9,678 nt of DNA, taken from Clostridiales bacterium. Lineage in GTDB: Bacteria; Bacillota; Clostridia; Christensenellales; Aristaeellaceae. This document shows, in pieces, positions 1 through 6,874 of the stretch (the stretch's first letter is position 1; each line of letters starts with the position of its first letter). The stretch is from assembly GCA_004555535.1 (NCBI GenBank), contig SFHU01000109.1:1-9678 (forward strand). The letters are read 5' to 3'. The position numbers were made by a program, and so were the translations under genes. The notes under the pieces are model-generated. The model did no database searches. It was not told the DNA's origin and saw nothing but the letters and a program-made list of their open reading frames with translations.

Positions 1-405
1 GGACGCATCAAATTCGCGTGCAATTTTCTGCGCGCGGCCACGCCCTGCTCGGCGACCGGAAATGACCAGGGGCATGTGGTTGGCGGTCAGAACGGAAAGC
101 AGGGCGTCGTGGGCATGGATGACATCTGGAATACCTATGCAGGCGGCACGAACAGCCAGGGGACGACCGGCGCCTACCTGTTTGACGCAAGCAACACGAC
201 GTGCGACTTCGTCTGGTCGAAGGGATCGGACGTCGCCGGCTGGTCGAAGACGGAGGGGCAGCAGGACTGGACAAACGACATGAGCCTGAGGAAATATGTG
301 GTGTCCTTCGGCAGCACCTTCATGAGCTTTTTCACGGGCACCGGAATCGGCGATGACAACAAGAACCATGGCCCGGCCTGGAATGGCGCCGCTTTCTACT
401 CCTGA
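1..405 (+). CDS. 3' end of an unrecognised Gly/Asn/Thr-rich protein (5' truncated)
   Basis: The frame is open from the first base to a TGA at 403-405, so about 134 C-terminal residues of a longer gene are present. An internal ATG at 76 is not a convincing start because the same frame continues upstream and no good ribosome binding site precedes it. The visible part is rich in Gly, Asn, Asp, Thr, Ser and Trp, and carries a few cysteines. There is no membrane segment or recognisable motif, and it ends in an Asn/Gly/aromatic tail. By composition it could be the outer part of a secreted, pilin-like or surface protein, but I do not recognise a family. It lies 20 bp upstream of the HprK-like gene on the same strand, so it may share a transcript with the modification cassette and could be its substrate. 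By eye it is less GC-rich than the genes that follow. Confidence 0.6.
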   Translation, partial: GRIKFACNFLRAATPCSATGNDQGHVVGGQNGKQGVVGMDDIWNTYAGGTNSQGTTGAYLFDASNTTCDFVWSKGSDVAGWSKTEGQQDWTNDMSLRKYVVSFGSTFMSFFTGTGIGDDNKNHGPAWNGAAFYS

Positions 406-425
406 CGGCTGCGGCGGAGGCACGC

Positions 426-1286
426 ATGTATCGCATTGCCGGATATACCTTTGATATCGAGCACCTCGAGGGGAGCCAGTCGCCGGAACGGCTGGTTCCC
501 TTTTTCGCGGGGGACGGCGCGCCGGAGGCCGTGTACCGCTTTGCATACCGGGAGACGCTTTCCCTGCCGCCCGGGGCGGAGCTGGTTGGCGCCCTCAGCG
601 ATCTGGCGGTCTTCAGGCTCGGGGAGGGGCACCTGTTTGTGTTCCTCTCGGAGGGCGTGCCCTACGCGATGACGCGGGAATGCAGCCCGGAGGAATACCG
701 CATCACGCTGCCGCTGGACAGCCTGCAGGCGCAGCTGCACCCGTATGTGATTCCGAATCTGCTGATGCTCGAGCGACCGCTTCTGCGGCGGGACTGCCTC
801 GTGCTGCATTCCTCCTGCGTCGCGACGGAGCGGGGGAGCATCCTCTTTACGGCGCCCAGCGGCGGCGGAAAGACGACGCAATCCGAATTCTGGCGCGATT
901 CCTGCGGCGCGCATATCGTCAACGGGGACAAGAACGCGCTGGGCCGGAAGCCGGGCGGGGGCTTTGTCACCTACGGCCTGCCGTTTTCCGGCTCCTCGCC
1001 GGACTGCCTGAATGAAAACCACCCGCTGCGCGCCGTCGTGCTGCTGGGAAAGGGGCCGAGGGACGAGATTGTCCGCCTGAACGGGCGGGGGTTTGCGCAG
1101 CTGTTTTCCCAGATCGTCCAGCATCCGTGGGACGCGGATTACATGGAGCGCGCGCTCGGCCTGGCGCAGGCGCTCTGTGAGGAAGTTCCCATCTACTTTT
1201 ACAGCTGCACCAAACGGCCGCAGGCCGCGCTGACCCTGCGGGACGCGCTTGAGCGCGAGGAGGAACGGCATGGCGCTGACCAATGA
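426..1286 (+). CDS. HPr-kinase-like P-loop protein of a radical SAM/PqqD cassette
   Basis: A 286-residue protein. GGAGG at 416-420, five bases before ATG 426, supports the start. The central and C-terminal part resembles the kinase domain of HPr kinase/phosphorylase: a His-Ser-Ser motif at 128-130, a Walker A loop APSGGGKTT at 143-151 with Lys149, and an NGD motif at 166-168 in place of the acidic DD pair of true HprK. The N-terminal 110 residues look like the divergent beta-rich region of this subfamily. Homologues sit beside PqqD and radical SAM genes (for example ScmC of the SynChlorMet cassette), and relatives phosphorylate lasso peptides. A role as an ATP-dependent kinase, or as a non-catalytic partner in peptide maturation, is inference. 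True HprK of carbon catabolite control is unlikely given the context and the altered acidic motif. The stop overlaps the radical SAM gene by 17 bp, implying translational coupling. Confidence 0.82.
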   Translation: MYRIAGYTFDIEHLEGSQSPERLVPFFAGDGAPEAVYRFAYRETLSLPPGAELVGALSDLAVFRLGEGHLFVFLSEGVPYAMTRECSPEEYRITLPLDSLQAQLHPYVIPNLLMLERPLLRRDCLVLHSSCVATERGSILFTAPSGGGKTTQSEFWRDSCGAHIVNGDKNALGRKPGGGFVTYGLPFSGSSPDCLNENHPLRAVVLLGKGPRDEIVRLNGRGFAQLFSQIVQHPWDADYMERALGLAQALCEEVPIYFYSCTKRPQAALTLRDALEREEERHGADQ

Positions 1287-2397
1287 CATCGAGAAGCTGC
1301 TCGAGGAGGACGCGCGCAGGCGGCGCTATCCGCTTGCCGTGAAGCTCGAGCTGCTGCCCGTGTGCAACCTGAACTGCAAAATGTGCTATATCCGCACGGA
1401 CATGGCGCAGGTGCGTGCGGCGGGCGGGCTCATCCCGGCGGACAAATGGATTGCGCTGGCGCAGGAGCTGCGCGCGGCGGACACGCTCTTTCTGCTGCTG
1501 ACGGGCGGCGAGGTGTTCCTCTATCCCGAATTCAGGCGGCTGTATACGGCGCTGTGCGGGATGGGCTTTGGCATCACCCTCAACACGAACGCGACGCTGA
1601 TCGACGAGGAGACCGTCGCCTGGCTGCGCGAGATGCCGCCCCGGCTCGTGAGCATCTCGCTCTATGGCGCCAGCGACGCGACGTATGAGGCGCTCTGCGG
1701 CCAGAGGGGCATGTTCACGCGCGTCAGCCGCGCGATCGACCTCCTGCTGGAAAGCGGTATCCGCATCGAGCTCAAGACGATGCTCAACCCGCTTAACGAG
1801 CACGACGCGCAGGCGATGTACGATTTCGCGAGGGCGCGGGGCGTCTTTTACGAGGCGGCGGCCTATGCCTTCCCGCCGGCGAGAAAGGCCGAACCCGCGC
1901 AGGCCTTCCGCTTTACGCCGGAGCAGACCGCGCGCTGCACGATCGACATCCACCGGCGCGGCGCGACGCCGGAGCAGTTTGACCGGGACAACGCCGAATA
2001 CCTTGAAAAATACGAGCGGACGAAGGGCGAAGCGCCCGGCGAGGTCCAGGGCTTCACCTGCGCGGCGGCGAATTCCTCCTGCTGGATCACCTGGAAAGGG
2101 GAGATGACGCCCTGCGGCCTGATTCCGACGCCCTGCACGCATCCCTTTGAGCAGGGCTTCGCGGCGGCCTGGGCGTCGCTCAAGGCGGCCTGCGACGGGA
2201 TCCGCATGTCGCCCGCGTGCGCGGCCTGCGACAAGCGGCAGATCTGCACGGTATGCCCGGCGGCCAACCTCGCGGAGACGGGGCGCTACGACTGCGCCTC
2301 GCCGTTCCACTGCGAAATGACGGCGGCCACGCTGGAGCAGATACGGCAGCTCGCTGCGAAACGGACGATCGTGGAAGGAGAGAAGAATCCATCATGA
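1270..2397 (+). CDS. Radical SAM protein with SPASM-type C-terminal cysteine cluster
   Basis: A 375-residue protein. I chose ATG 1270 because AGGAGG at 1258-1263 lies six bases upstream; an in-frame TTG at 1249 has no such support. The radical SAM signature is CNLNCKMC, with Cys32, Cys36 and Cys39 binding the 4Fe-4S cluster that cleaves S-adenosylmethionine. It is followed by a TGGE motif at 78-81 for SAM binding. The C-terminal third has many cysteines in SPASM-like order: 264, 271, 282 and 289, then a Cx2Cx5Cx2C block at 317, 320, 326 and 329, then 342 and 348. These probably bind one or two auxiliary Fe-S clusters. SPASM enzymes commonly modify ribosomal peptides through thioether, C-C or epimer chemistry; the reaction here cannot be read from sequence. 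The gene ends in an ATGA overlap with the PqqD-like gene, its likely substrate-recognition partner. Confidence 0.93.
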   Translation: MALTNDIEKLLEEDARRRRYPLAVKLELLPVCNLNCKMCYIRTDMAQVRAAGGLIPADKWIALAQELRAADTLFLLLTGGEVFLYPEFRRLYTALCGMGFGITLNTNATLIDEETVAWLREMPPRLVSISLYGASDATYEALCGQRGMFTRVSRAIDLLLESGIRIELKTMLNPLNEHDAQAMYDFARARGVFYEAAAYAFPPARKAEPAQAFRFTPEQTARCTIDIHRRGATPEQFDRDNAEYLEKYERTKGEAPGEVQGFTCAAANSSCWITWKGEMTPCGLIPTPCTHPFEQGFAAAWASLKAACDGIRMSPACAACDKRQICTVCPAANLAETGRYDCASPFHCEMTAATLEQIRQLAAKRTIVEGEKNPS

Positions 2398-2657
2398 AGA
2401 AAAAGGAGACATTCATCGCGCGCTGCGTCGGCGGGCAGCATGTGCTCATGCCCGTGGGCAAAACGGCCACCAAATTCAGCGGCCTGGTCATGACCAACGA
2501 CGTGGGCGCGTTCATCTGGGATCACCTCGAGGAGGCGAAGGACGAGCAGGCGCTCGCGGCGCTGATCGCGGAGGAATTCGAGGTCAGCCCGGAGGAGGCG
2601 CTTGAGGACACGCGGGGGCTGATCCAGAGCATGCGCAGCGCAGGCTGGATCGAGTGA
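2394..2657 (+). CDS. PqqD-like RiPP recognition protein
   Basis: An 87-residue protein. ATG 2394 overlaps the radical SAM stop in an ATGA junction, and AAGGAG at 2375-2380 lies upstream; a longer open frame to 2217 is only read-through within the radical SAM gene. It has the usual PqqD length and layout: an N-terminal beta-hairpin region, the small-residue stretch around KFSGLVMTNDVGAFIW, then helices with acidic residues and a final Gly-Trp-Ile-Glu. PqqD domains form a winged-helix fold that binds the leader of a precursor peptide and presents it to the partner radical SAM enzyme. Here it is a stand-alone protein rather than a fusion. It is the last gene of the cassette, and its TGA stop directly abuts the stop of the convergent YolD-like gene, with no visible terminator in between. 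Confidence 0.9.
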   Translation: MKKKETFIARCVGGQHVLMPVGKTATKFSGLVMTNDVGAFIWDHLEEAKDEQALAALIAEEFEVSPEEALEDTRGLIQSMRSAGWIE

Positions 2658-3143
2658 TCAATCCTCCGGCGGCCAGAGGCGATCAAAGAGCTCGCCCGTG
2701 ATGGAGGAAACGGCATCGAGCGGAATGCTGCGCCCGGAGGAGACGCCGTTCTCGGCATAGAAGACCAGCGCACGGCCGACGGGATCGATCCGCCGGACGC
2801 AGCCGGTGACCGTCTCATAGCGGCCGCCCGCTTTTTTTTCATCCGGCACGAAAAAGGAGACGGAGACGACGGGGCGGGGCGTGTCGGCAAGGTGCGCCTG
2901 CAGCAGGCCCAGCTGCGCATCCAGCGCCTCCTGCTCGCCCTCGGAGAGCGCGACGTGCCGGCCGGTCAGCCGCGCGGCCTCCTTCACCTGGTCGTCATAG
3001 CCGGTGAGCGCAGCGAAGGGGGAAAACTGCGCGGCGCGCGCAAGCGCATCCATGCGCGGATGGCGGGACGACTGCGGATGGGGCAAATCGAGCAGATCGT
3101 CGTAGCGATGCGGATCGCGGGAGGACGGAAGTTCAAACGTCAT
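2658..3143 (-). CDS. YolD-like protein of the Y-polymerase operon
   Basis: A 161-residue protein. ATG at 3143 is preceded on the minus strand by GAGGAGG (3152-3158) with eight bases between. A longer in-frame reading to 3176 would overlap the polymerase gene and lacks a site. The N-terminal half has the family hallmark: YDDLLDLPHP at about 14-23 followed by HPRM and ARAAQFSPFAALTGY at about 35-49. The C-terminal half is a short beta-rich domain. YolD-like proteins accompany UvrX/UmuC-type Y-family polymerases in Firmicutes; their exact function is unsettled, though a UmuD-like accessory role has been proposed. It lies 13 bp after the polymerase stop, so it is co-transcribed. A run of eight A residues in the coding strand (2832-2839 on the plus strand) is unusual in this GC-rich gene. 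Confidence 0.85.
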   Translation of the reverse strand: MTFELPSSRDPHRYDDLLDLPHPQSSRHPRMDALARAAQFSPFAALTGYDDQVKEAARLTGRHVALSEGEQEALDAQLGLLQAHLADTPRPVVSVSFFVPDEKKAGGRYETVTGCVRRIDPVGRALVFYAENGVSSGRSIPLDAVSSITGELFDRLWPPED

Positions 3144-3156
3144 CAAAGCAGCCTCC

Positions 3157-4713
3157 TCAGGCCTTGTGCCCGCCAACCTGCCCGTTGCGCTGAATCGTCG
3201 TGGCGCCCTCCTGGAGGCTCGTCCCCTTCAAAACGGCGTTCTTTCCGAATTTTCTGTGCATGCGCAACACGGCCTTTTGCAGGCTTTTTTCTTTTTTCAG
3301 GGCTTCCTCCTCCGCAGCGCGCTGCCGGTCCAGCGCCTCGCCGCTCTCAAACAGCGTCAGCTGCTCGAAGGCGGGCCGCGCGAGCAGCTCGCTCTCCGCG
3401 ACCAGGCGGTTGGCCGCGATCGTCACGCGGCGCACGAGGAGGGCGGGATCGACGATCCTGTCGTAGAGCGCGAGCACGGCGGAGACGATCTGCCGGCCCG
3501 AGCTCGTGGGCCGCGCGAGCGGGACGCTGCCGTGCGCGTGCCTGGGGATGGAGCGGCCATAGGGATCCCGGACGACGGGCCCCCGGTACGCGGCCCCGCG
3601 CGAGGGGGAGAGGCTCTCGCGGTCATAGCCGAGGGTCAGCACGAGCTGGTCGGTGAGCAGCCCCTTGTCGACCAGATCCAGTACGAGCAGCTCTGCCATC
3701 TCACGCACGATGATGCGCGCCTTGTCCGCGTCATAGGGGCAGGCGAGTACCTGGCCGGTGGACAGGCTGCTGCTCTGGGGCCGGTAGGCCTTGATCTGCT
3801 CGACGGTTGTCGGCTCCCAGCCCCAGGCGTGGTCGATGAGCAGCTCGGCGTTGACGCCGAAGAGCCTGTAGAGCAGCTCCTCGTTGTAATACTCGGTGGG
3901 CTTGCCGATGGAGCAGCGGGCGATGTCGCCCATCGTGTGCAGGCCGACGGAGAGGAGCTTCTGCGCATAGCCGCGGCCCACGCGCCAGAAGTCCGTCAGC
4001 GGCTCATGCGTCCAGAGCTGGCGGCGGTAGGCCTGCTCGTCGAGCTCCGCGATGCGCACGCCGTCGGCATCGGCGGGGACGTGCTTGGCAACGATGTCCA
4101 TCGCGACCTTGGCCAGATAGAGGTTGGCGCCGATGCCGGCCGTCGCCGTGATGCCCGTGGTGTAGAGCACCTCGCGGACGATCGTCATGGTCAGCTCGCG
4201 CGCGGTCATGCGGTAGAGGGCGAGGTAGCGCGTCAGATCGAGAAAGACCTCGTCGATGCTGTAGACGACGATGTCCTCGGCGGAGAGATACTTGAGATAG
4301 ATGTTGTAGATCCTCGTGCTGGTGTCCATGTAGAGCCGCATCCGGGGCGGAGCCGTGATGTAGGAGAGCTCGAGCGAGGGATCCTCCTCAAGCGCCCGCG
4401 CGTCGAAGGAGGCGGAGGAGAAGCCGAAGCGGCCCTGCGCATCCCTTGCGGCCCTGTGCTGGCGGATGGCCGTCTGCAGCCGCTGCCGGTTGACCTCGCG
4501 CACGCGCTCCACAACCTCGAAGAGCCGCGCGCGGCCGGAAATGCCGTGCGCCTTGAGCGAGGGAGAGACGGCGAGGCAGATGGTCTTCTCTGTCCGGGAG
4601 GCGTCGGCCACGACCAGATTCGTGCTCAGCGGATCGAGATGGCGCTCGACGCACTCCACGGAGGCATAGAAGCTCTTGAGGTCGATGGCGGCGTAGATGC
4701 GCTCCTGCGCCAT
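3157..4713 (-). CDS. Y-family (UmuC/DinB-like) translesion DNA polymerase
   Basis: A 518-residue protein with an AAGGAGG site (4720-4726) six bases before ATG 4713. The N-terminus has the metal-binding DLKSFYASVEC motif with Asp11. The second catalytic motif is YSIDEVF with Asp154 and Glu155. Both define an active Y-family palm. The helix-hairpin-helix thumb (around VGLHTMGDIARC), the little finger and a lysine-rich tail follow. The tail resembles the FGKN...KGTSLQEGATT...QVGGHKA ending that I recognise from clostridial members. These polymerases copy past damaged bases with low fidelity. Placement behind a LexA-like S24 regulator and before a YolD-like gene indicates a damage-inducible mutagenesis operon, similar in idea to Bacillus UvrX/YolD or UmuDC. 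It is longer than typical Pol IV because of the tail. Whether it is functionally Pol IV or Pol V cannot be settled here, so no symbol is given. Confidence 0.93.
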   Translation of the reverse strand: MAQERIYAAIDLKSFYASVECVERHLDPLSTNLVVADASRTEKTICLAVSPSLKAHGISGRARLFEVVERVREVNRQRLQTAIRQHRAARDAQGRFGFSSASFDARALEEDPSLELSYITAPPRMRLYMDTSTRIYNIYLKYLSAEDIVVYSIDEVFLDLTRYLALYRMTARELTMTIVREVLYTTGITATAGIGANLYLAKVAMDIVAKHVPADADGVRIAELDEQAYRRQLWTHEPLTDFWRVGRGYAQKLLSVGLHTMGDIARCSIGKPTEYYNEELLYRLFGVNAELLIDHAWGWEPTTVEQIKAYRPQSSSLSTGQVLACPYDADKARIIVREMAELLVLDLVDKGLLTDQLVLTLGYDRESLSPSRGAAYRGPVVRDPYGRSIPRHAHGSVPLARPTSSGRQIVSAVLALYDRIVDPALLVRRVTIAANRLVAESELLARPAFEQLTLFESGEALDRQRAAEEEALKKEKSLQKAVLRMHRKFGKNAVLKGTSLQEGATTIQRNGQVGGHKA

Positions 4714-4734
4714 AGGAATCCTCCTTCCCGAGCG

Positions 4735-5025
4735 TTATGCCTGAACGGGCCGCTCGACGAACCAGCGCCCGACGCGGCTGGGAAAGAGCCTGTCCGAGCG
4801 CTCAAAGAACAGATGCTTTTCGACGCCGTTGACCACGACGGTGTAGCAATCGCCGCCGCGGCCGGCCTCCATGCTGGCGGCGGGGCGGAAATCCTTGATC
4901 TGCTCGATGACGAAGGTTCTGCCGTCCGCCCAGGTGATGGCGCGGGGCTGCATATAGCCCGTGGCGTCGAAATCCGAGGTCACCTTGACGTAGATCCGTT
5001 CTGTCCTTCTTCTGACGCTCTGCAT
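4735..5025 (-). CDS. Small conserved protein of the SOS-like operon, function unknown
   Basis: A 96-residue protein. ATG 5025 is chosen because GGAGG (5034-5038) lies eight bases upstream on the minus strand; an in-frame GTG at 5034 would overlap that site. The sequence begins with a basic stretch, then reads RIYVKVTSDFD, a P-x-AITWADGRTF block, an IKDFRPAAS segment, a YTVVVNG strand and a final WFVE near the C-terminus. This strand-rich layout matches small uncharacterised proteins I recognise beside S24 regulators and Y-family polymerases in Clostridia. No catalytic motif, signal peptide or membrane segment is visible. It sits 37 bp after the regulator stop and 21 bp before the polymerase start. 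An accessory role in translesion synthesis is inferred from context only. Confidence 0.8.
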   Translation of the reverse strand: MQSVRRRTERIYVKVTSDFDATGYMQPRAITWADGRTFVIEQIKDFRPAASMEAGRGGDCYTVVVNGVEKHLFFERSDRLFPSRVGRWFVERPVQA

Positions 5026-5062
5026 GCGCTTCACCTCCGGGATGCGTTTGGCGGCGGGCGGC

Positions 5063-5878
5063 TCAGCTCAGCACCCTGCCGATGATGCGGAATTCGAGAT
5101 CCGGGCGGACCTGCACGTCGGCGCAGGCCGGGTTGATCGAGGCGAGCGTGATCTTGGGATAGACGAAGCCCTCGCTGTCCGTGTAGGCCTCGCGCTCGTC
5201 CTCAGCGGGCATGCCGGGCTGGTAGCGCTTGAGATAGGCATTTCCGTCATAGACGAAGACGCCGACCTCGCCCTCCGACAGCTCCGAGCACTGCTCGACC
5301 CAGACGATCTGCCCGCTGACATAGTCGGGCTCCATGCTCACGCCGCTGACGCGCACGCCGAAGTCCGTTCCCTCCGGGATGCTCGAGGCGGGGAAGGAGA
5401 GCGTCTCATAGGCGCCGGAATCGAGGAAGCAGCCGGGGCCGGCGGCGGCGGGCTCATCGTAGACGCGCACCTCGGTCATCACGGCGCAGGGCGGCTCCCG
5501 CTGCGCGTCGGGCGCATAGCGGCCGGAGGCGATGAGATCGTCCATGTAGTCCCGCAGCTTCCTCATGCCCTGCGCGCTGAGCGGGGCGGGCGCGGCGGCG
5601 AAATAGGAAAAGGCATCCTCCGCGTGCCCGAGGATGGCGCACAGCGCCAGAAACTGATGGGCGTTGGGCACGGCCTGCCCGTTTTCCCACTTGCTCAGGG
5701 CGGCGATGCCGACCTCCGAGCCGCAGGCGGAAAGCGCGCACACGACGTCCATCTGGGTCATCCGGCAGGCGCGGCGGGCCTCGCGCAGCCGCCTGCCCAG
5801 CGTGTTGCGCGCGCGCCGGGCGGAGATGTCATAGGGCGGCGCAGCGGTGCGGATGTCCGGCGGGAAAGCCTTGCTCAT
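5063..5878 (-). CDS. XRE-family repressor with S24 (LexA/CI-like) self-cleavage domain
   Basis: A 271-residue protein. ATG 5878 follows an AGGAGGGA site (5884-5891). Residues about 26-80 form a Cro/CI-type helix-turn-helix with the typical LGRRLREAR start and an ALSKWENGQAVPN recognition region. Residues about 135-271 form a peptidase S24 domain: an Ala146-Gly147 pair in a PAAAGPG context as likely self-cleavage site, nucleophile Ser181 in GVSMEP, and general base Lys217 in AYLKRY. This is the LexA/CI plan, in which RecA filaments would trigger autocleavage and release the operator. The HTH type is XRE, not the winged helix of LexA, so it is a LexA-like regulator rather than LexA itself. It is the first gene of the mutagenesis operon and probably represses its own promoter. 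An origin as a prophage-type repressor is possible, but no phage genes are present. Confidence 0.9.
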   Translation of the reverse strand: MSKAFPPDIRTAAPPYDISARRARNTLGRRLREARRACRMTQMDVVCALSACGSEVGIAALSKWENGQAVPNAHQFLALCAILGHAEDAFSYFAAAPAPLSAQGMRKLRDYMDDLIASGRYAPDAQREPPCAVMTEVRVYDEPAAAGPGCFLDSGAYETLSFPASSIPEGTDFGVRVSGVSMEPDYVSGQIVWVEQCSELSEGEVGVFVYDGNAYLKRYQPGMPAEDEREAYTDSEGFVYPKITLASINPACADVQVRPDLEFRIIGRVLS

Positions 5879-5909
5879 GAAAATCCCTCCTGAGATGCTC
5901 TTTACGGGT

Positions 5910-5939
5910 ATTATACGATGCCATGCAGCCTGGGGTCAA
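5910..5939 (-). promoter_or_regulatory. Sigma-A-like promoter of the SOS-like operon
   Basis: On the minus strand, TTGACC (5934-5939) and a perfect TATAAT (5910-5915) are 18 bases apart. Transcription would start near 5903, about 25 bases before the regulator ATG. A 9-bp palindrome GTATTATAC (5908-5916) coincides with the -10 box, and an 8-bp palindrome GAATATTC (5949-5956) lies just upstream of the -35. Either could be part of the repressor's operator; this is inference. The surrounding 5940-6030 stretch is AT-rich and holds no gene. Confidence 0.75.
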
Positions 5940-6032
5940 GGAAAAATAGAATATTCAGATAGATTTCTGATGGAAAATATCCGGAAATTCAAATTCTGTT
6001 CAGCGGTGTATACCGAAAAGGCGTGCGGGCAG

Positions 6033-6065
6033 AAAAAACGTCTCTGCACGAAACGCGCAGAGACG
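6033..6065 (-). terminator. Intrinsic terminator of the SDR gene
   Basis: On the minus strand a perfect 9-bp stem, CGTCTCTGC pairing with GCAGAGACG, encloses a 9-base loop and is followed directly by six T residues (A6033-6038 on the plus strand). It lies 30 bases after the SDR stop. The plus-strand side lacks a T-run, so it acts mainly on minus-strand transcripts. Confidence 0.9.
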
Positions 6066-6095
6066 AAAGAGCATGACGGCATGCGCGGGGGGCGA

Positions 6096-6845
6096 TCAGT
6101 ACCCGAAGGCCAGCGCGCCGCCGTCGACAGCGAAATCCTGACCGGTGATGTAGCCCGCGCCGGAGCCGCAGAGGAATTTGGCCATCGCACCGAGGTCGCG
6201 CGTGTCGCCATAGGCGTGCAGCGGCATGCGGCCGAGGATCTTGGCCTCGCGCGCGGGATCGACCACCTGCTCGGTCATCTTGCTGCGGAACCAGCCGGGG
6301 GCGATGCTGTTGACGCAGATGTTGTCCTGCGCCCACTCCACGGCGAGCGCGCGCGTCATCGAGAGGACGGCGCCCTTGCTGGTGCAGTAGGGGACGACCT
6401 CGCTGAAGCCCAGATGGGCGCTCATGCTGGTGATGTTGATGATGCGGCCGCGAACCGGGCTCAGCTTGAGATAGGGATAGCAGATGACGCTCATGGAGAA
6501 GACGTCCCGCACGTTGATCTCCATGATGCGGTCGAACTGCTCCATCGGGAAATTCTCGGCGCGGCACTTGTAGCTGACGCCGGCGTTGTTGACCAGGAAA
6601 TCGATGCAGCCGCCGTGCTGCGCGGCGATCTGCGCGACGACCTGCTTCATCGCCGTCTCGTCGCCGATGTCGCCCTTAATATGGACGACGCCGGGCGCGC
6701 TTTCGCCCACGCCCTCCTTGGGCTTGCCGGTGCGGCTGATGACGTAGACCGCGGCGCCGGCCTCCGCCAGCACGTTGGCGATCTGGAAGCCGATGCCGCT
6801 GCTGCCGCCGGTCACGATGCCGGCGAGATGCTCGAGCTCTTTCAT
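6096..6845 (-). CDS. Short-chain dehydrogenase/reductase, sugar-acid type
   Basis: A 249-residue protein. ATG 6845 is preceded by AAGGGAGG (6853-6860) with seven bases between; the open frame continues far upstream, but only antisense to the LacI-family gene. It has the classical SDR plan: a TGGSSGIG cofactor loop at 12-19, Asp59 in the adenine-binding loop, NNAG at 86-89, active-site Asn111, Ser140 (or 142), Tyr153 and Lys157 in YCTSK, and a PGW segment after strand 6. The C-terminal TGQDFAVDGG is also typical. Arg38 after the second strand would permit NADP(H) use. It resembles gluconate 5-dehydrogenase and KduD-like members, which oxidise or reduce keto groups of sugar acids. The divergent LacI-family regulator and nearby acid-sugar dehydratase support this, but the substrate is not determined. 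It is monocistronic, followed by a strong terminator. Confidence 0.92.
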   Translation of the reverse strand: MKELEHLAGIVTGGSSGIGFQIANVLAEAGAAVYVISRTGKPKEGVGESAPGVVHIKGDIGDETAMKQVVAQIAAQHGGCIDFLVNNAGVSYKCRAENFPMEQFDRIMEINVRDVFSMSVICYPYLKLSPVRGRIINITSMSAHLGFSEVVPYCTSKGAVLSMTRALAVEWAQDNICVNSIAPGWFRSKMTEQVVDPAREAKILGRMPLHAYGDTRDLGAMAKFLCGSGAGYITGQDFAVDGGALAFGY

Positions 6846-6874
6846 GAAGAAACCTCCCTTGATCATGAGAATCT

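Noticed and set aside
1249..1269. TTG start for the radical SAM gene
   Set aside because: ATG 1270 has an ideally spaced AGGAGG; the TTG would place that site inside the coding region.
426..1286. True HPr kinase/phosphorylase (hprK)
   Set aside because: The acidic pair is replaced by NGD, and the neighbours are PqqD and radical SAM genes rather than lgt or PTS genes.
967..2310. Open minus-strand frame of 447 codons
   Set aside because: It is Arg/Ala-rich, lies antisense to the radical SAM gene with its intact cysteine motifs, and has no family resemblance.
3166..5085. Open plus-strand frame of 639 codons antisense to the polymerase
   Set aside because: It is a GC-rich shadow frame with low-complexity composition, and the minus strand encodes clear polymerase motifs with a good ribosome site.
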